Source: CAYMCV01 sp964389005 (GTDB lineage: Bacteria > Bacillota > Clostridia > Lachnospirales > Lachnospiraceae). From it: a stretch of 25,840 nt of DNA. The notes below the pieces were generated by a model. It saw only the letters and a list, made by a program, of their open reading frames with translations, made no database searches and had not been told where the DNA came from. Where the stretch lies: contig CAYMCV010000026.1 of the NCBI GenBank assembly GCA_964389005.1, forward strand, positions 1 through 25,840, written 5' to 3'. This document shows, one piece after another, positions 15,845 to 24,440 of this stretch; positions within the stretch are counted from its first letter, which is position 1; every line of letters begins with the position of its first letter. The translations under genes were made by a program, and so were the position numbers.

Positions 15845-17218
15845 ATGGCACAATTATGGGGCGGAAGATTTACCAAAGCCACAGATCAATATGTTTACGA
15901 TTTTAATGCGTCAATCGAATTCGATCAACGTCTCTTTCTTCAGGATATAAAAGGAAGCATTGCACACACAGAAATGCTGTTTAAGCAGCAGATTCTGACT
16001 AAGAAAGAGAAGGACAACATCATAGAAGGCCTTTCGCAAATCAAAGCGCAGGTACAGAACAATCAGTTGGAAATCACTTCCGAATATGAAGACATTCATA
16101 GTTTTGTTGAGGCGAATTTGATTCGTCTGATTGGTGATGACGGTAAGAAGTTACATACCGGAAGGAGTCGAAACGATCAGGTCGCGCTTGATATGAAACT
16201 CTATACGAGGGATACGATTGATCTATTGGATTCCTCCTTAAAAGAGTTATTACATGTGATTCTCGGAATTATGCGTGAACATACGGATACATATATGCCG
16301 AGTTTTACACATTTACAGAAGGCACAGCCGACGACTCTTGCACATTATATGGGTGCATACTTTGAGATGTTTTATAGAGATCGCGACAGACTTCGTGATA
16401 TTCGAACGCGTATGAATCTGTGTCCGTTGGGTTCGGGGGCACTGGCAGGAACGACCTATCCGCTTGACAGGGCATATACGGCAGAGTTACTTGGGTTTGA
16501 CGGTCCGACAAGAAACAGTATGGATTCCGTTTCGGATCGTGATTACCTGATTGAACTATTATCTGCATTATCAACCATAATGATGCATTTAAGCCGTTTT
16601 TCGGAAGAATTGATTCTTTGGAACTCCAATGAATACAGATTCGTTGAAATGGATGATGCTTTTTCGACCGGAAGCAGTATCATGCCGCAGAAGAAGAATC
16701 CGGACATTGCAGAACTGGTACGCGGTAAGACGGGACGTGTCTATGGTGCTTTGATGTCGATACTAACCACGATGAAAGGTTTACCTCTTGCATACAATAA
16801 AGATATGCAGGAAGACAAAGAAGTGGCTTTTGATGCTTTTGATACTGTTTGCGATTGTTTGCATTTGTTTCGCGAAATGCTCTCAACGGTCACGTTTCGC
16901 AAAGATGTAATGAAGCGAAGCGCTATGAACGGTTTCACAAATGCAACGGATGCAGCCGACTATTTGGTTAATAAAGGTGTTGCCTTCAGAGACGCACATG
17001 GAATTATCGGAAGATTGGTTCTTTTATGTATCGATAAAAATTGTGCGATTGAAGATTTAAGTCTTGCCGAATTACAAGAAATAAGTCCGGAATTCGAGCA
17101 GGATATTTACGAGGCAATCAGCCTGGAGACCTGTGTCAACAAGAGATTGACAATCGGTGCGCCCGGGAAGAAAGCAATGAAAGATGTAATAAAGAAATAT
17201 ACCGATTACTTAGAATAA
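15845..17218 (+). CDS. argH: Argininosuccinate lyase
   Basis: Splits argininosuccinate into arginine and fumarate, the last step of arginine synthesis, in the cytoplasm. The 457-residue protein belongs to the fumarase/aspartase superfamily. It starts MAQLWGGRFTKATDQYVYDFNAS, typical of ArgH, carries the HTGRSRNDQVALDMKLY block near residue 105, THLQKAQPTT near 158, and the superfamily signature GSSIMPQKKNPDIAE from 276 with the catalytic serine loop. Length matches the family. The binding site is a weak AAAGGAC about ten bases upstream. argG is not adjacent, which is unusual but not rare. asd follows after 30 bases, and the whole stretch to 23605 has short gaps, so argH probably leads a long transcript of mixed function. 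Confidence 0.96.
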   Translation: MAQLWGGRFTKATDQYVYDFNASIEFDQRLFLQDIKGSIAHTEMLFKQQILTKKEKDNIIEGLSQIKAQVQNNQLEITSEYEDIHSFVEANLIRLIGDDGKKLHTGRSRNDQVALDMKLYTRDTIDLLDSSLKELLHVILGIMREHTDTYMPSFTHLQKAQPTTLAHYMGAYFEMFYRDRDRLRDIRTRMNLCPLGSGALAGTTYPLDRAYTAELLGFDGPTRNSMDSVSDRDYLIELLSALSTIMMHLSRFSEELILWNSNEYRFVEMDDAFSTGSSIMPQKKNPDIAELVRGKTGRVYGALMSILTTMKGLPLAYNKDMQEDKEVAFDAFDTVCDCLHLFREMLSTVTFRKDVMKRSAMNGFTNATDAADYLVNKGVAFRDAHGIIGRLVLLCIDKNCAIEDLSLAELQEISPEFEQDIYEAISLETCVNKRLTIGAPGKKAMKDVIKKYTDYLE

Positions 17219-17248
17219 ATTACGTGAATACGTAGAACGGAGGTTTTT

Positions 17249-18325
17249 ATGAGTGATAAATTAAAAGTTGGTATTTTAGGCGGAACAGGTATGGTAGGGC
17301 AAAGATTCATTTCTCTTTTGGAGAATCATCCGTGGTTTGAGGTGGTTTTGATTGCGGCCAGTCCGCGTTCTGCAGGTAAAACTTATGAAGATGCAGTAGG
17401 AAGTCGCTGGAAAATGACTACTCCGATGCCGGAAGCGGTTCGAAAGATGATTGTTTATGATGTAAATGAAATCGAACAAATTGCTCCGAAGGTTGATTTT
17501 GTTTTTAGTGCGGTTGATATGACCAAAGATGAGATTCGTCAAATTGAGGAAGCATATGCAAAGGCAGAAGTTCCGGTAGTCAGCAATAACTCCGCACATC
17601 GTTGGACTCCTGATGTGCCGATGGTCGTACCCGAAATCAATCCGGAACATATGGATGTCATTGAATTTCAAAAAAAGCGCCTCGGTACCAAGAAAGGCTT
17701 CATTGCAGTTAAACCAAACTGTTCCATCCAGAGTTATGCACCTGTATTGACCGCATGGAAAGAGTTTGAACCGTATGAAGTGATTGTCAGCACTTATCAG
17801 GCAATTTCGGGCGCGGGCAAAACTTTCAAGGATTGGCCGGAAATGATTGAAAACATCATTCCTTATATTGGCGGTGAAGAAGAAAAGAGCGAGAAAGAAC
17901 CCTTGAGAATTTGGGGTAGTATTCAAGACGGCGTTATTGTTACGGCAGAAGGAATCAAGATTACCAGTCAATGCATTCGTGTTCCCGTATTAAACGGTCA
18001 TACAGCGTCTGTATTTGTTAAATTTAAGCAAAAACCGACCAAAGAGCAACTGATTGATAAAATGGTTTCGTTTAAGGGTGTTCCGCAAGAACTCAATTTG
18101 CCGAGTGCTCCGAAACAATTCATTCAATACTTAAGTGATGACAACCGTCCGCAGGTACAATTAGATGTGGACTACGAGAACGGAATGGGTATCAGTGTAG
18201 GCAGATTGCGTGAAGACAGTATTTATGATTGGAAATTTGTAGGATTATCTCACAATACTGTTCGTGGTGCTGCCGGTGGTGCTGTACTTTGTGCAGAATT
18301 ACTGAAGGCAAAAGGATATTTTTAG
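17249..18325 (+). CDS. asd: Aspartate-semialdehyde dehydrogenase, archaeal/fungal type
   Basis: NADPH-dependent reduction of aspartyl phosphate to aspartate semialdehyde, the branch point to lysine/diaminopimelate, threonine and methionine. The 358-residue protein has the N-terminal nucleotide motif GILGGTGMVGQRF, SNNSAHR near residue 113, the catalytic C158 in KPNCSIQSY and the active-site H251 in NGHTASV. Sequence style and length match the archaeal/fungal branch, which is found in many clostridia, rather than the shorter-gapped proteobacterial one. GGAGG seven bases upstream supports the start. A 231-codon open frame runs antisense through it (17971-17276), but this is a shadow. The gene lies between argH and a DUF234-type ATPase homologue, with gaps of 30 and 24 bases. 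Confidence 0.95.
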   Translation: MSDKLKVGILGGTGMVGQRFISLLENHPWFEVVLIAASPRSAGKTYEDAVGSRWKMTTPMPEAVRKMIVYDVNEIEQIAPKVDFVFSAVDMTKDEIRQIEEAYAKAEVPVVSNNSAHRWTPDVPMVVPEINPEHMDVIEFQKKRLGTKKGFIAVKPNCSIQSYAPVLTAWKEFEPYEVIVSTYQAISGAGKTFKDWPEMIENIIPYIGGEEEKSEKEPLRIWGSIQDGVIVTAEGIKITSQCIRVPVLNGHTASVFVKFKQKPTKEQLIDKMVSFKGVPQELNLPSAPKQFIQYLSDDNRPQVQLDVDYENGMGISVGRLREDSIYDWKFVGLSHNTVRGAAGGAVLCAELLKAKGYF

Positions 18326-18349
18326 ACTTGTCGTAAAAAGGATAGAATT

Positions 18350-19714
18350 ATGCTATTGGGTCGAACAACGGAACTGAAGCAATTAACCCGCTATTATGAG
18401 CAGGAAGATAACAGCCTCGTTGTCGTATACGGGCAAAAGGGCATAGGTATCAATGAATTTCTGCAGGATTTTCTAACCGACAAAGAAGTGAAAATATTTT
18501 GCGGAAGAGCCGGAAGTGAGCGGGAGCAACTCTATTTATGGTCGAGAGAACTTCAAAGTCAGGGTGTTGATATTGCAACATACCCTGACTTTTCGATGCT
18601 TTTTTCTGGCTTTACAGATGTAAATCCGGGAAAACGTATCTTATGGATTCAAGATTTTCAGTACTTTGTTAAGAACGGTTCCGGATTCATGGATGCACTG
18701 ACAGAATTCTTGAATAATCGTTGGAATATGCGGAAAACCATGATTATATTAAGCAGTTCCCACATTGGTTGGGTCGAAAACGGATTGATTCCAAAAATCG
18801 GAAAAGCCGCATTCTTAATTTCAGGATTTGTCAAATTAAAGCCATTGAATTTTTTGGATTTGGTTTGCTATTTTGATGGTTGGGATACCAAAGATTGCAT
18901 CATAACATATGGTATCCTTGGAGGAATTGAACGATACTGGAGATGCTTTGATCGCAAAAAAAGCGTTAAGCGCAATATATGTGAGCAGATTATAACACCG
19001 TTTTCCTATTTATATGAAGAATGGAAACGTTATTTGTTTCATGAATTACGCGAGGACAGCGTGTATAATACTGTTCTTGCTTCGCTTGCAGAAGGAAGAA
19101 ATAAGCTGAACGCACTTCATCTGCATACGGGATTTTCACGCGCCAAGCTTAGCGTCTATCTTAAGAATCTAATGGAACTGGAAATTGTGGAAAAGGTTTA
19201 TTCGTATGAAACCGGTGGATGGGCCAACACACAGAAAGGTGTTTATCGTATTAGCAATCCATATATGCAATTCTGTTTCAGATATCTCTATCCCAATATG
19301 ACTCAAATCGGGATGATGTCTGCCGAGACTTTTTATCAAACATACATAAAGTCGGACGAAAGCAAGTATTACGGCACTTGTTTTGTAAAAGTATGCCGAG
19401 AATACTTATCTATTTTGAATGAAAGAAATAAACTTCCGATCCATTACACCAAAATCGGTGAGTGGGTTGGAAAGGCAGGCAATATTGATATCGTTGCGCA
19501 AGATGAAAACAGTGCTACAATCGTAGGGATGTGCAATTGGGAAATGAGCGAATTACAATTCACTGATTATGAATGGTTTCTGTATTGTATCAAAGAAGCA
19601 AGACTTCAACCGGAGTATATCTATCTCTTTTCTGTTGGCGGCTTTGATTCTGAAGTTACGAAGGCATCCTTTGACAACAAGAACATTACATTGATTGATA
19701 TGAAGCAGCTGTAG
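18350..19714 (+). CDS. DUF234-type AAA ATPase homologue with altered Walker and nuclease-like motifs
   Basis: Resembles the archaeal-type ATPase family (ATPase_2 plus DUF234), 454 residues. The N-terminal P-loop domain (about 1-220) begins MLLGRTTELKQL as expected. The Walker A site reads GQKGIGIN at 28-35, where the family normally has GRRRxGKT, so the essential Lys is I34 and the Thr is N35. The Walker B strand reads ILWIQDFQY at 97-105 instead of the usual DEFPY pattern. A winged helix follows (about 248-285). The C-terminal DUF234 part keeps D380 in NIDIVA but has GMCNW at 393-397 where relatives usually read GECKW. ATP hydrolysis and nuclease activity are both doubtful. The frame is intact and AAAAGGA lies seven bases before the ATG. 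topB follows after 20 bases. Confidence 0.8.
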   Translation: MLLGRTTELKQLTRYYEQEDNSLVVVYGQKGIGINEFLQDFLTDKEVKIFCGRAGSEREQLYLWSRELQSQGVDIATYPDFSMLFSGFTDVNPGKRILWIQDFQYFVKNGSGFMDALTEFLNNRWNMRKTMIILSSSHIGWVENGLIPKIGKAAFLISGFVKLKPLNFLDLVCYFDGWDTKDCIITYGILGGIERYWRCFDRKKSVKRNICEQIITPFSYLYEEWKRYLFHELREDSVYNTVLASLAEGRNKLNALHLHTGFSRAKLSVYLKNLMELEIVEKVYSYETGGWANTQKGVYRISNPYMQFCFRYLYPNMTQIGMMSAETFYQTYIKSDESKYYGTCFVKVCREYLSILNERNKLPIHYTKIGEWVGKAGNIDIVAQDENSATIVGMCNWEMSELQFTDYEWFLYCIKEARLQPEYIYLFSVGGFDSEVTKASFDNKNITLIDMKQL

Positions 19715-19734
19715 TATAAGCAAGGAGAATTTGG

Positions 19735-22700
19735 GTGGGAAAACGATTAATAATAACGGAGAAACCTTCCGTTGCACGTGACTTTGCGAGGGTGTTTCAG
19801 GTTAACGGTCGCGGAAACGGAAGCATCGAAAATCAAGAATATGTCATTACGTGGTGTGTCGGTCATTTGGTGGAGATGCTCTATCCCGAAGACTATGATC
19901 TAAAGTACAAAAAATGGCGCATTGAAGATTTGCCGTTTCTTCCGAAGGAATACAGATACGGTGTCATAGTTCAGGTAAAAAGTCAATACGAAATAGTCAA
20001 TACGCTTTTGCATCGTGAAGATATCGATGTTGTATATTGGGCAGGCGACTCCGGAAAAGAAGGACAGACAATTGAAGAGAATATCCGCCATTTCGGTGGT
20101 GTGCGTCAGGGAATGAAAGAACTTCGCGTCTGGATAGATTCGCAAACAGATGAAGAAATTAAAAGAGGAATTGCAGAAGCGAAACCGATGTCGGATTATG
20201 CCAATTTAGGAAAGTCCGGAATCATGCGTTCCATCGAAGATTATGCCCTCGGTATCAATTTTTCGCGTGCTCTTTCGGTAAAATACGGCAAATTATTAAA
20301 CGATGCTGCCGCAACCAAGTCCTATACAGCAATTGCGGTCGGCAGAGTCATGACATGCGTACTTGGCATGGTAGTGATTCGCGAACGTGAAATCAGAAAT
20401 TTCGTCGAGACACCATTCTATCGTGTGATAGGCAATTTTTATCAAGACCAAATACATGCTGAATGGCGTGTTACAAATCAGTCGAAATATTTTGAATCGC
20501 CGCTTCTTTATAAAGAAAACGGATTTAAAAAAGAAGAAAGTGCGCAGACTTTGATTTCGGAATTGACCGGGAAGAAGGCTGTGATTGCGTCTGTTGATAA
20601 GAATATAACGAAGAAAAAGGCCCCGTTGCTTTTTAACTTAACCGAGTTGCAGGCGGAGTGTTCGAAATTATTCAAAATTGCACCGGATCAAACCTTACAA
20701 ATCGCACAGGATTTGTATGAGAGAAAATTAACAACGTATCCCAGAACGGACGCCAGAGTACTTACTACAGCTGTCGCCAAGGAAATACAAAAGAATCTGT
20801 TTCCGCTTAAAAATTACACCAAGACGCAGAAGTTTGTCGGGGAAATACTGAATCAAAAATTATACCTACATTTGGAGAAGACGCAGTATACGGATGATTC
20901 CAAAGTGACCGATCATTATGCAATCATTCCGACGGGACAATTGAAAGAATTGCAAGGTTTGTCTGAATTGCACGGAAAGGTTTATGAACTCATACTGCGG
21001 CGTTTTTTAAGTATTTTTTATCCGCCTGCAGAATATATGGCTGTCAAAATATCGATTTCTATTGAGAATGAGATGCTGTATGCATCTTCAAAAACTTTGG
21101 TTAAGCCGGGGTATATGGAAATCAGCGGCCTACCGAAGAATATCGAAAGTGACAACGCAGATGACGGTGATGACAGCGAGAAACAGAATCTATCGGCGCT
21201 TGCGGATCAACTGAAAAAGGGTGATGAAATTGATGTCAATTCTTTTGGAATCAAAGAAGGTAAAACAGCACCGCCCAAGCGTTATACGACGGGTACCATG
21301 GTACTTGCGATGGAAAATGCAGGCAACTTAATTGAGGATGAAGAGTTGCGGGCGCAGATTAAGAATACGGGAATCGGAACCTCTGCAACGCGTGCGGAAA
21401 TCATCAAGAAACTGATTCATATCGGATACTTGAATCTGAATGTAAAAACACAGATATTGACGCCGGAAAGACTTGGCGAAATGATATACGAAGTCGTAAA
21501 TCTGACAACACCGTCACTTTTAAATCCACAGATGACAGCCTCATGGGAAAAAGGACTGGATGGTATTACCAAAGGGACGGTTGTCGTGGAAGAATATCGA
21601 GAAAAATTGGAAGCTTATGTTCGAAATGAGACGCTCTCCATGATACAAGGTGACCTGACACATGAAATAGCAGAGCGAATTAATCCATTTACGGGAAAAG
21701 ACGCCAAAGGAATTGCCGCCAAAAAGAACCTTCATATTCCCTGTCCTCTTTGCAAAGGGGATATTACCACAACGCCATTCGGCTATGGTTGTGCGAATTA
21801 CCGAAACGAAGACATTCATTGTAATTTCAGCGTCGGAAGTGTTGCAGGTGTGGATTTATCGGAAGAAGATTTTATTGAACTCATGACAAAAGGCCGAACG
21901 AAGGTTATTGATGGCTTTGTATCAAAAAGCAAGAAGAAATTCAAGGCAGCTTTGGTCTTTCAAATGACGGAAGAAAACAAACCCGAGATACAATTTGATT
22001 TTTCACAAAACGGTCCGGATATCGTTGATGGTATCAAATGTCCGAATTGCGGCGGCGATATCCTGGTGAAATCTTTTGGCTTTGGTTGTGCCAACTATCA
22101 TCCGGAAGAGAAAGATAGTTGTAAATTTGCAATCGGTAAAATTGCAGGTAAAGACTTATCTGAGGCTCAAGTAAAAGATTTGTTACAAAACGGCAGAACC
22201 AAAACCATTCGAGGATTCAAATCCAAAAAAGGGAGCAAATTTGATGCATGCCTCATGCTTGTTCCGGATGAAAACGGAAAAAGTACCGTCAAATTTGATT
22301 TTTCGGAAGTTGAGTCAAAGGTCATCAAAGATGTCAAATGTCCGATTTGCGGCGGAGAAATTGTTAAAACAGCTTTTGGCTATGGATGTAAGAATTTTGA
22401 CAAATCAAATCCTGAGAGTTGCAAATTCTCAATCGGCAGAATAGCCGGTGTTGATTTGAAAGAAGCACAGGTCAAAAAACTCTTAAATGAGGGTAAAACG
22501 GACGTAATTGAAGGATTTATTGCAAAAACAGGGATGAAATTCGATGTTGCATGCAAATTAACGGATGATTATAGAGTTGCATTTGATTTTCCGGAGAAGG
22601 TTGAACCCACAGAGACGGAGATTTCTTGCCCGAATTGTGGCAAGAAACTTAAGATTGGACCATGGAATTATACTTGTGATTGCGGCTTTTCCATGCAACA

Positions 22701-22902
22701 TACAATCGCCAAAGTGAAGTTGGAAGAAGATGTTGTGAAGGAACTTCTTACCACCGGAAGAACAAAGAACAAGATGACGGGATTTACATCCAAAACCGGA
22801 AATCCATTTGATGCTTTTTTGCATTATAAAGACGGAAAAGTAACATTTGATTTTGGCCAAACGGATGAGAAACCATATATAACGGAAGCACCGCAAGTAT
22901 AA
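19735..22902 (+). CDS. topB: DNA topoisomerase III-like type IA topoisomerase with four C-terminal zinc-ribbon repeats
   Basis: Type IA topoisomerase that relaxes or decatenates DNA through single-strand passage. The 1055-residue protein starts at GTG (AAGGAGA six bases upstream) with the Toprim motif LIITEKPSVARDF (E9), carries the catalytic Y335 in TTYPRTDAR, and the GIGTSATRAEII block near 550. The second Toprim motif reads AGDSGKEGQ, where classic TopB has ATDxDREGE, so the second Asp is Gly and the final Glu is Gln. I have seen the DSG form in clostridial relatives, so it may be normal for the subgroup. The C-terminus (about 668-1050) holds four ~100-residue repeats, much longer than a minimal TopB. 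Its partner upstream is the degenerate ATPase homologue. Whether it is the housekeeping enzyme is uncertain. Confidence 0.9.
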   Translation: MGKRLIITEKPSVARDFARVFQVNGRGNGSIENQEYVITWCVGHLVEMLYPEDYDLKYKKWRIEDLPFLPKEYRYGVIVQVKSQYEIVNTLLHREDIDVVYWAGDSGKEGQTIEENIRHFGGVRQGMKELRVWIDSQTDEEIKRGIAEAKPMSDYANLGKSGIMRSIEDYALGINFSRALSVKYGKLLNDAAATKSYTAIAVGRVMTCVLGMVVIREREIRNFVETPFYRVIGNFYQDQIHAEWRVTNQSKYFESPLLYKENGFKKEESAQTLISELTGKKAVIASVDKNITKKKAPLLFNLTELQAECSKLFKIAPDQTLQIAQDLYERKLTTYPRTDARVLTTAVAKEIQKNLFPLKNYTKTQKFVGEILNQKLYLHLEKTQYTDDSKVTDHYAIIPTGQLKELQGLSELHGKVYELILRRFLSIFYPPAEYMAVKISISIENEMLYASSKTLVKPGYMEISGLPKNIESDNADDGDDSEKQNLSALADQLKKGDEIDVNSFGIKEGKTAPPKRYTTGTMVLAMENAGNLIEDEELRAQIKNTGIGTSATRAEIIKKLIHIGYLNLNVKTQILTPERLGEMIYEVVNLTTPSLLNPQMTASWEKGLDGITKGTVVVEEYREKLEAYVRNETLSMIQGDLTHEIAERINPFTGKDAKGIAAKKNLHIPCPLCKGDITTTPFGYGCANYRNEDIHCNFSVGSVAGVDLSEEDFIELMTKGRTKVIDGFVSKSKKKFKAALVFQMTEENKPEIQFDFSQNGPDIVDGIKCPNCGGDILVKSFGFGCANYHPEEKDSCKFAIGKIAGKDLSEAQVKDLLQNGRTKTIRGFKSKKGSKFDACLMLVPDENGKSTVKFDFSEVESKVIKDVKCPICGGEIVKTAFGYGCKNFDKSNPESCKFSIGRIAGVDLKEAQVKKLLNEGKTDVIEGFIAKTGMKFDVACKLTDDYRVAFDFPEKVEPTETEISCPNCGKKLKIGPWNYTCDCGFSMQHTIAKVKLEEDVVKELLTTGRTKNKMTGFTSKTGNPFDAFLHYKDGKVTFDFGQTDEKPYITEAPQV
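21739..22860 (+). repeat. Four ~100-codon zinc-ribbon repeats in topB
   Basis: The first Cys of each unit lies at residues 670, 769, 869 and 965, a spacing of 99, 100 and 96. Units follow the plan CPxCxGxI, FGYGCxNY, CxFSIGxIAGVDL, a helix, GRTKxIxGFxSK and a final FDF strand (Topo_C_Rpt-like). The fourth is the most diverged: it starts CPNCGKKL, has CDCGF, and lacks the IAG stretch. They are probably DNA-binding. Confidence 0.85.
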
Positions 22903-22924
22903 GTGCTTCGGAACGGAGAAAAAT

Positions 22925-23605
22925 ATGTCAGAAAAATTATTGATTCAGAATTTACTGGAACTTAAGGAAACCATTGCGGCGGATATTTTTATCGATAAGA
23001 CATATCCATGGGAAGTTTTATCGGATATCTCAGCATTCATTTTGAAACTTGGTCCGACTTTGCCGGCGGATCGGTTTGATAAAAGAGGCGATGATATATG
23101 GATTGCAAAAAGCGCAACCGTATATGAAAGTGCTTTTATCAAAGGACCTGTCATCATTGATGAAGATGCAGAAATCAGGCACTGTGCTTTTATCAGAGGA
23201 AACGCCATTGTCGGCAAGGGGGCGGTGGTCGGAAACTCAACTGAACTTAAAAATGTCATACTTTTTAACAAAGTTCAGGTACCACACTATAATTACGTTG
23301 GGGATAGCATTCTTGGATTTAAAGCGCATATGGGCGCAGGTTCCATTACATCGAATGTCAAAAGTGACAAGACACTCGTAGTAATAAAAGCGGGCAAAGA
23401 ACAGTTGCCGACAGAACGCAAAAAAGTCGGTGCAATTCTGGGAGACGGCGTAGAGGTCGGATGCAATTCCGTATTGAATCCCGGAACCGTTATCGGTCGT
23501 AATTCGAATATCTACCCTACTTCTTGTGTCAGAGGATATATTGAAGAAAACAGCATCTTAAAAAATGACGGCACGAATATAAAAAAGACTGGATTTTTTG
23601 CATGA
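22925..23605 (+). CDS. Left-handed beta-helix (hexapeptide) protein, GlmU C-terminal-like
   Basis: The 226-residue protein has an N-terminal helical part (about 1-55, including FILKLGPTLPADRFD) and a long hexapeptide-repeat coil (about 60-215), with turns such as IAKSATVYESAFIKGPVIID and IVGKGAVVGNSTELKNVILF. This matches clostridial proteins usually labelled as UDP-N-acetylglucosamine pyrophosphorylase relatives, resembling the acetyltransferase half of GlmU. There is no N-terminal nucleotidyltransferase domain (no LAAGxGTRM motif), so it cannot be a complete GlmU. An acyltransferase acting on a sugar nucleotide is likely but the substrate is unknown. The start is supported by CGGAG upstream. 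It follows topB after 22 bases and ends the long unit begun at argH. Confidence 0.82.
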   Translation: MSEKLLIQNLLELKETIAADIFIDKTYPWEVLSDISAFILKLGPTLPADRFDKRGDDIWIAKSATVYESAFIKGPVIIDEDAEIRHCAFIRGNAIVGKGAVVGNSTELKNVILFNKVQVPHYNYVGDSILGFKAHMGAGSITSNVKSDKTLVVIKAGKEQLPTERKKVGAILGDGVEVGCNSVLNPGTVIGRNSNIYPTSCVRGYIEENSILKNDGTNIKKTGFFA

Positions 23606-23727
23606 AGTGTGCGAAAATGTTCTAGGCGGTTGTGAAATTTTTCTCAACCTCATAAGTAAGTTAGTTGATGAAGGTTCATTTCATTCATTGACTTAAAGTC
23701 ATAATATACTTGAAAGGAGAAATTCAC
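23606..23727. other. Intergenic region before the IscU-like gene
   Basis: Contains an 8-pair hairpin with one mismatch (23628-23635 with 23642-23649) that could weakly end the upstream transcript, though no T run follows. A perfect 11-base palindrome GACTTAAAGTC (23690-23700) lies 27 bases before the start of the IscU-like gene and could be an operator. A TTGACT (23688-23693) overlaps it, but no -10 lies at a suitable distance, so I do not call a promoter. Confidence 0.4.
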
Positions 23728-24420
23728 ATGATTTATTCACATGAAGTAGAACAAATGTGTACAGTGGCACAAGGCGTTAATCACGGTTGTGCTCCTATCC
23801 CTGAAGAAGCAAAATGGGTAAAAGCAAAAGAAATCAAAGACATTTCCGGTTTAACACACGGCATCGGCTGGTGTGCTCCTCAGCAGGGCGCTTGTAAGTT
23901 GACGCTTAACATCAAAGAAGGTATCATCCAGGAAGCATTGGTTGAGACTATTGGTTGTTCCGGAATGACACATTCCGCAGCAATGGCATCAGAGATTCTG
24001 CCGGGAAGAACTTTATTGGAGGCATTGAATACTGACTTGGTATGCGATGCAATCAATACAGCTATGAGAGAGTTATTTTTACAGATTGTTTACGGAAGAT
24101 CTCAGAGCGCTTTTTCCGAGGACGGTCTTGCAATCGGTGCCGGTCTTGAAGATTTGGGTAAAGGTCTTCGTTCACAGGTTGGAACCATGTATGGTACCTT
24201 AAAGAAAGGTCCCCGTTATCTTGAAATGGCGGAAGGCTATGTTACAGGTATTGCATTGGATCAAGATGATACCATTATCGGATATCAATTTGTCAACTTC
24301 GGAAAGATGACAGATTTTATGAAAAAGGGCGATGATGCCAATACCGCATATGAGAAGTCTTGCGGACAATATGGCCGTGTTGCAGATGCAGTGAAGATTA
24401 TCGACCCCAGAAAAGAATAA
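23728..24420 (+). CDS. IscU-like iron-sulfur scaffold family protein, partner of the GGGtGRT protein
   Basis: The 230-residue protein contains an IscU/NifU-N-like fold. The aligned core gives C56 in GACKL, C77 in IGCSGMTHS and the helix after it (AAMASEILPGRTLLEAL), as in IscU. The third IscU ligand, in CSVLAEDA, corresponds to QSAFSEDG with Q126, so that Cys is absent. Extra Cys residues lie at 11, 21 and 49 (GWCAPQQGAC), and could substitute. The C-terminal 90 residues (from about LEDLGKGL) extend beyond IscU. ATG 23728 was chosen because AAAGGAGA lies seven bases upstream; an in-frame TTG at 23710 has no site. The GGGtGRT gene follows after 20 bases, a pairing I recall from other anaerobic Firmicutes. 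The function is not known; cluster binding is inferred. Confidence 0.85.
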   Translation: MIYSHEVEQMCTVAQGVNHGCAPIPEEAKWVKAKEIKDISGLTHGIGWCAPQQGACKLTLNIKEGIIQEALVETIGCSGMTHSAAMASEILPGRTLLEALNTDLVCDAINTAMRELFLQIVYGRSQSAFSEDGLAIGAGLEDLGKGLRSQVGTMYGTLKKGPRYLEMAEGYVTGIALDQDDTIIGYQFVNFGKMTDFMKKGDDANTAYEKSCGQYGRVADAVKIIDPRKE

Positions 24421-24440
24421 GCGCAAGGAGGAAAATGAAA

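Noticed and set aside
17276..17971. A 231-codon open frame on the - strand inside asd
   Set aside because: It lies entirely antisense to a well-conserved gene, has no recognisable motif, and its composition is what the reverse of biased asd codons would give.
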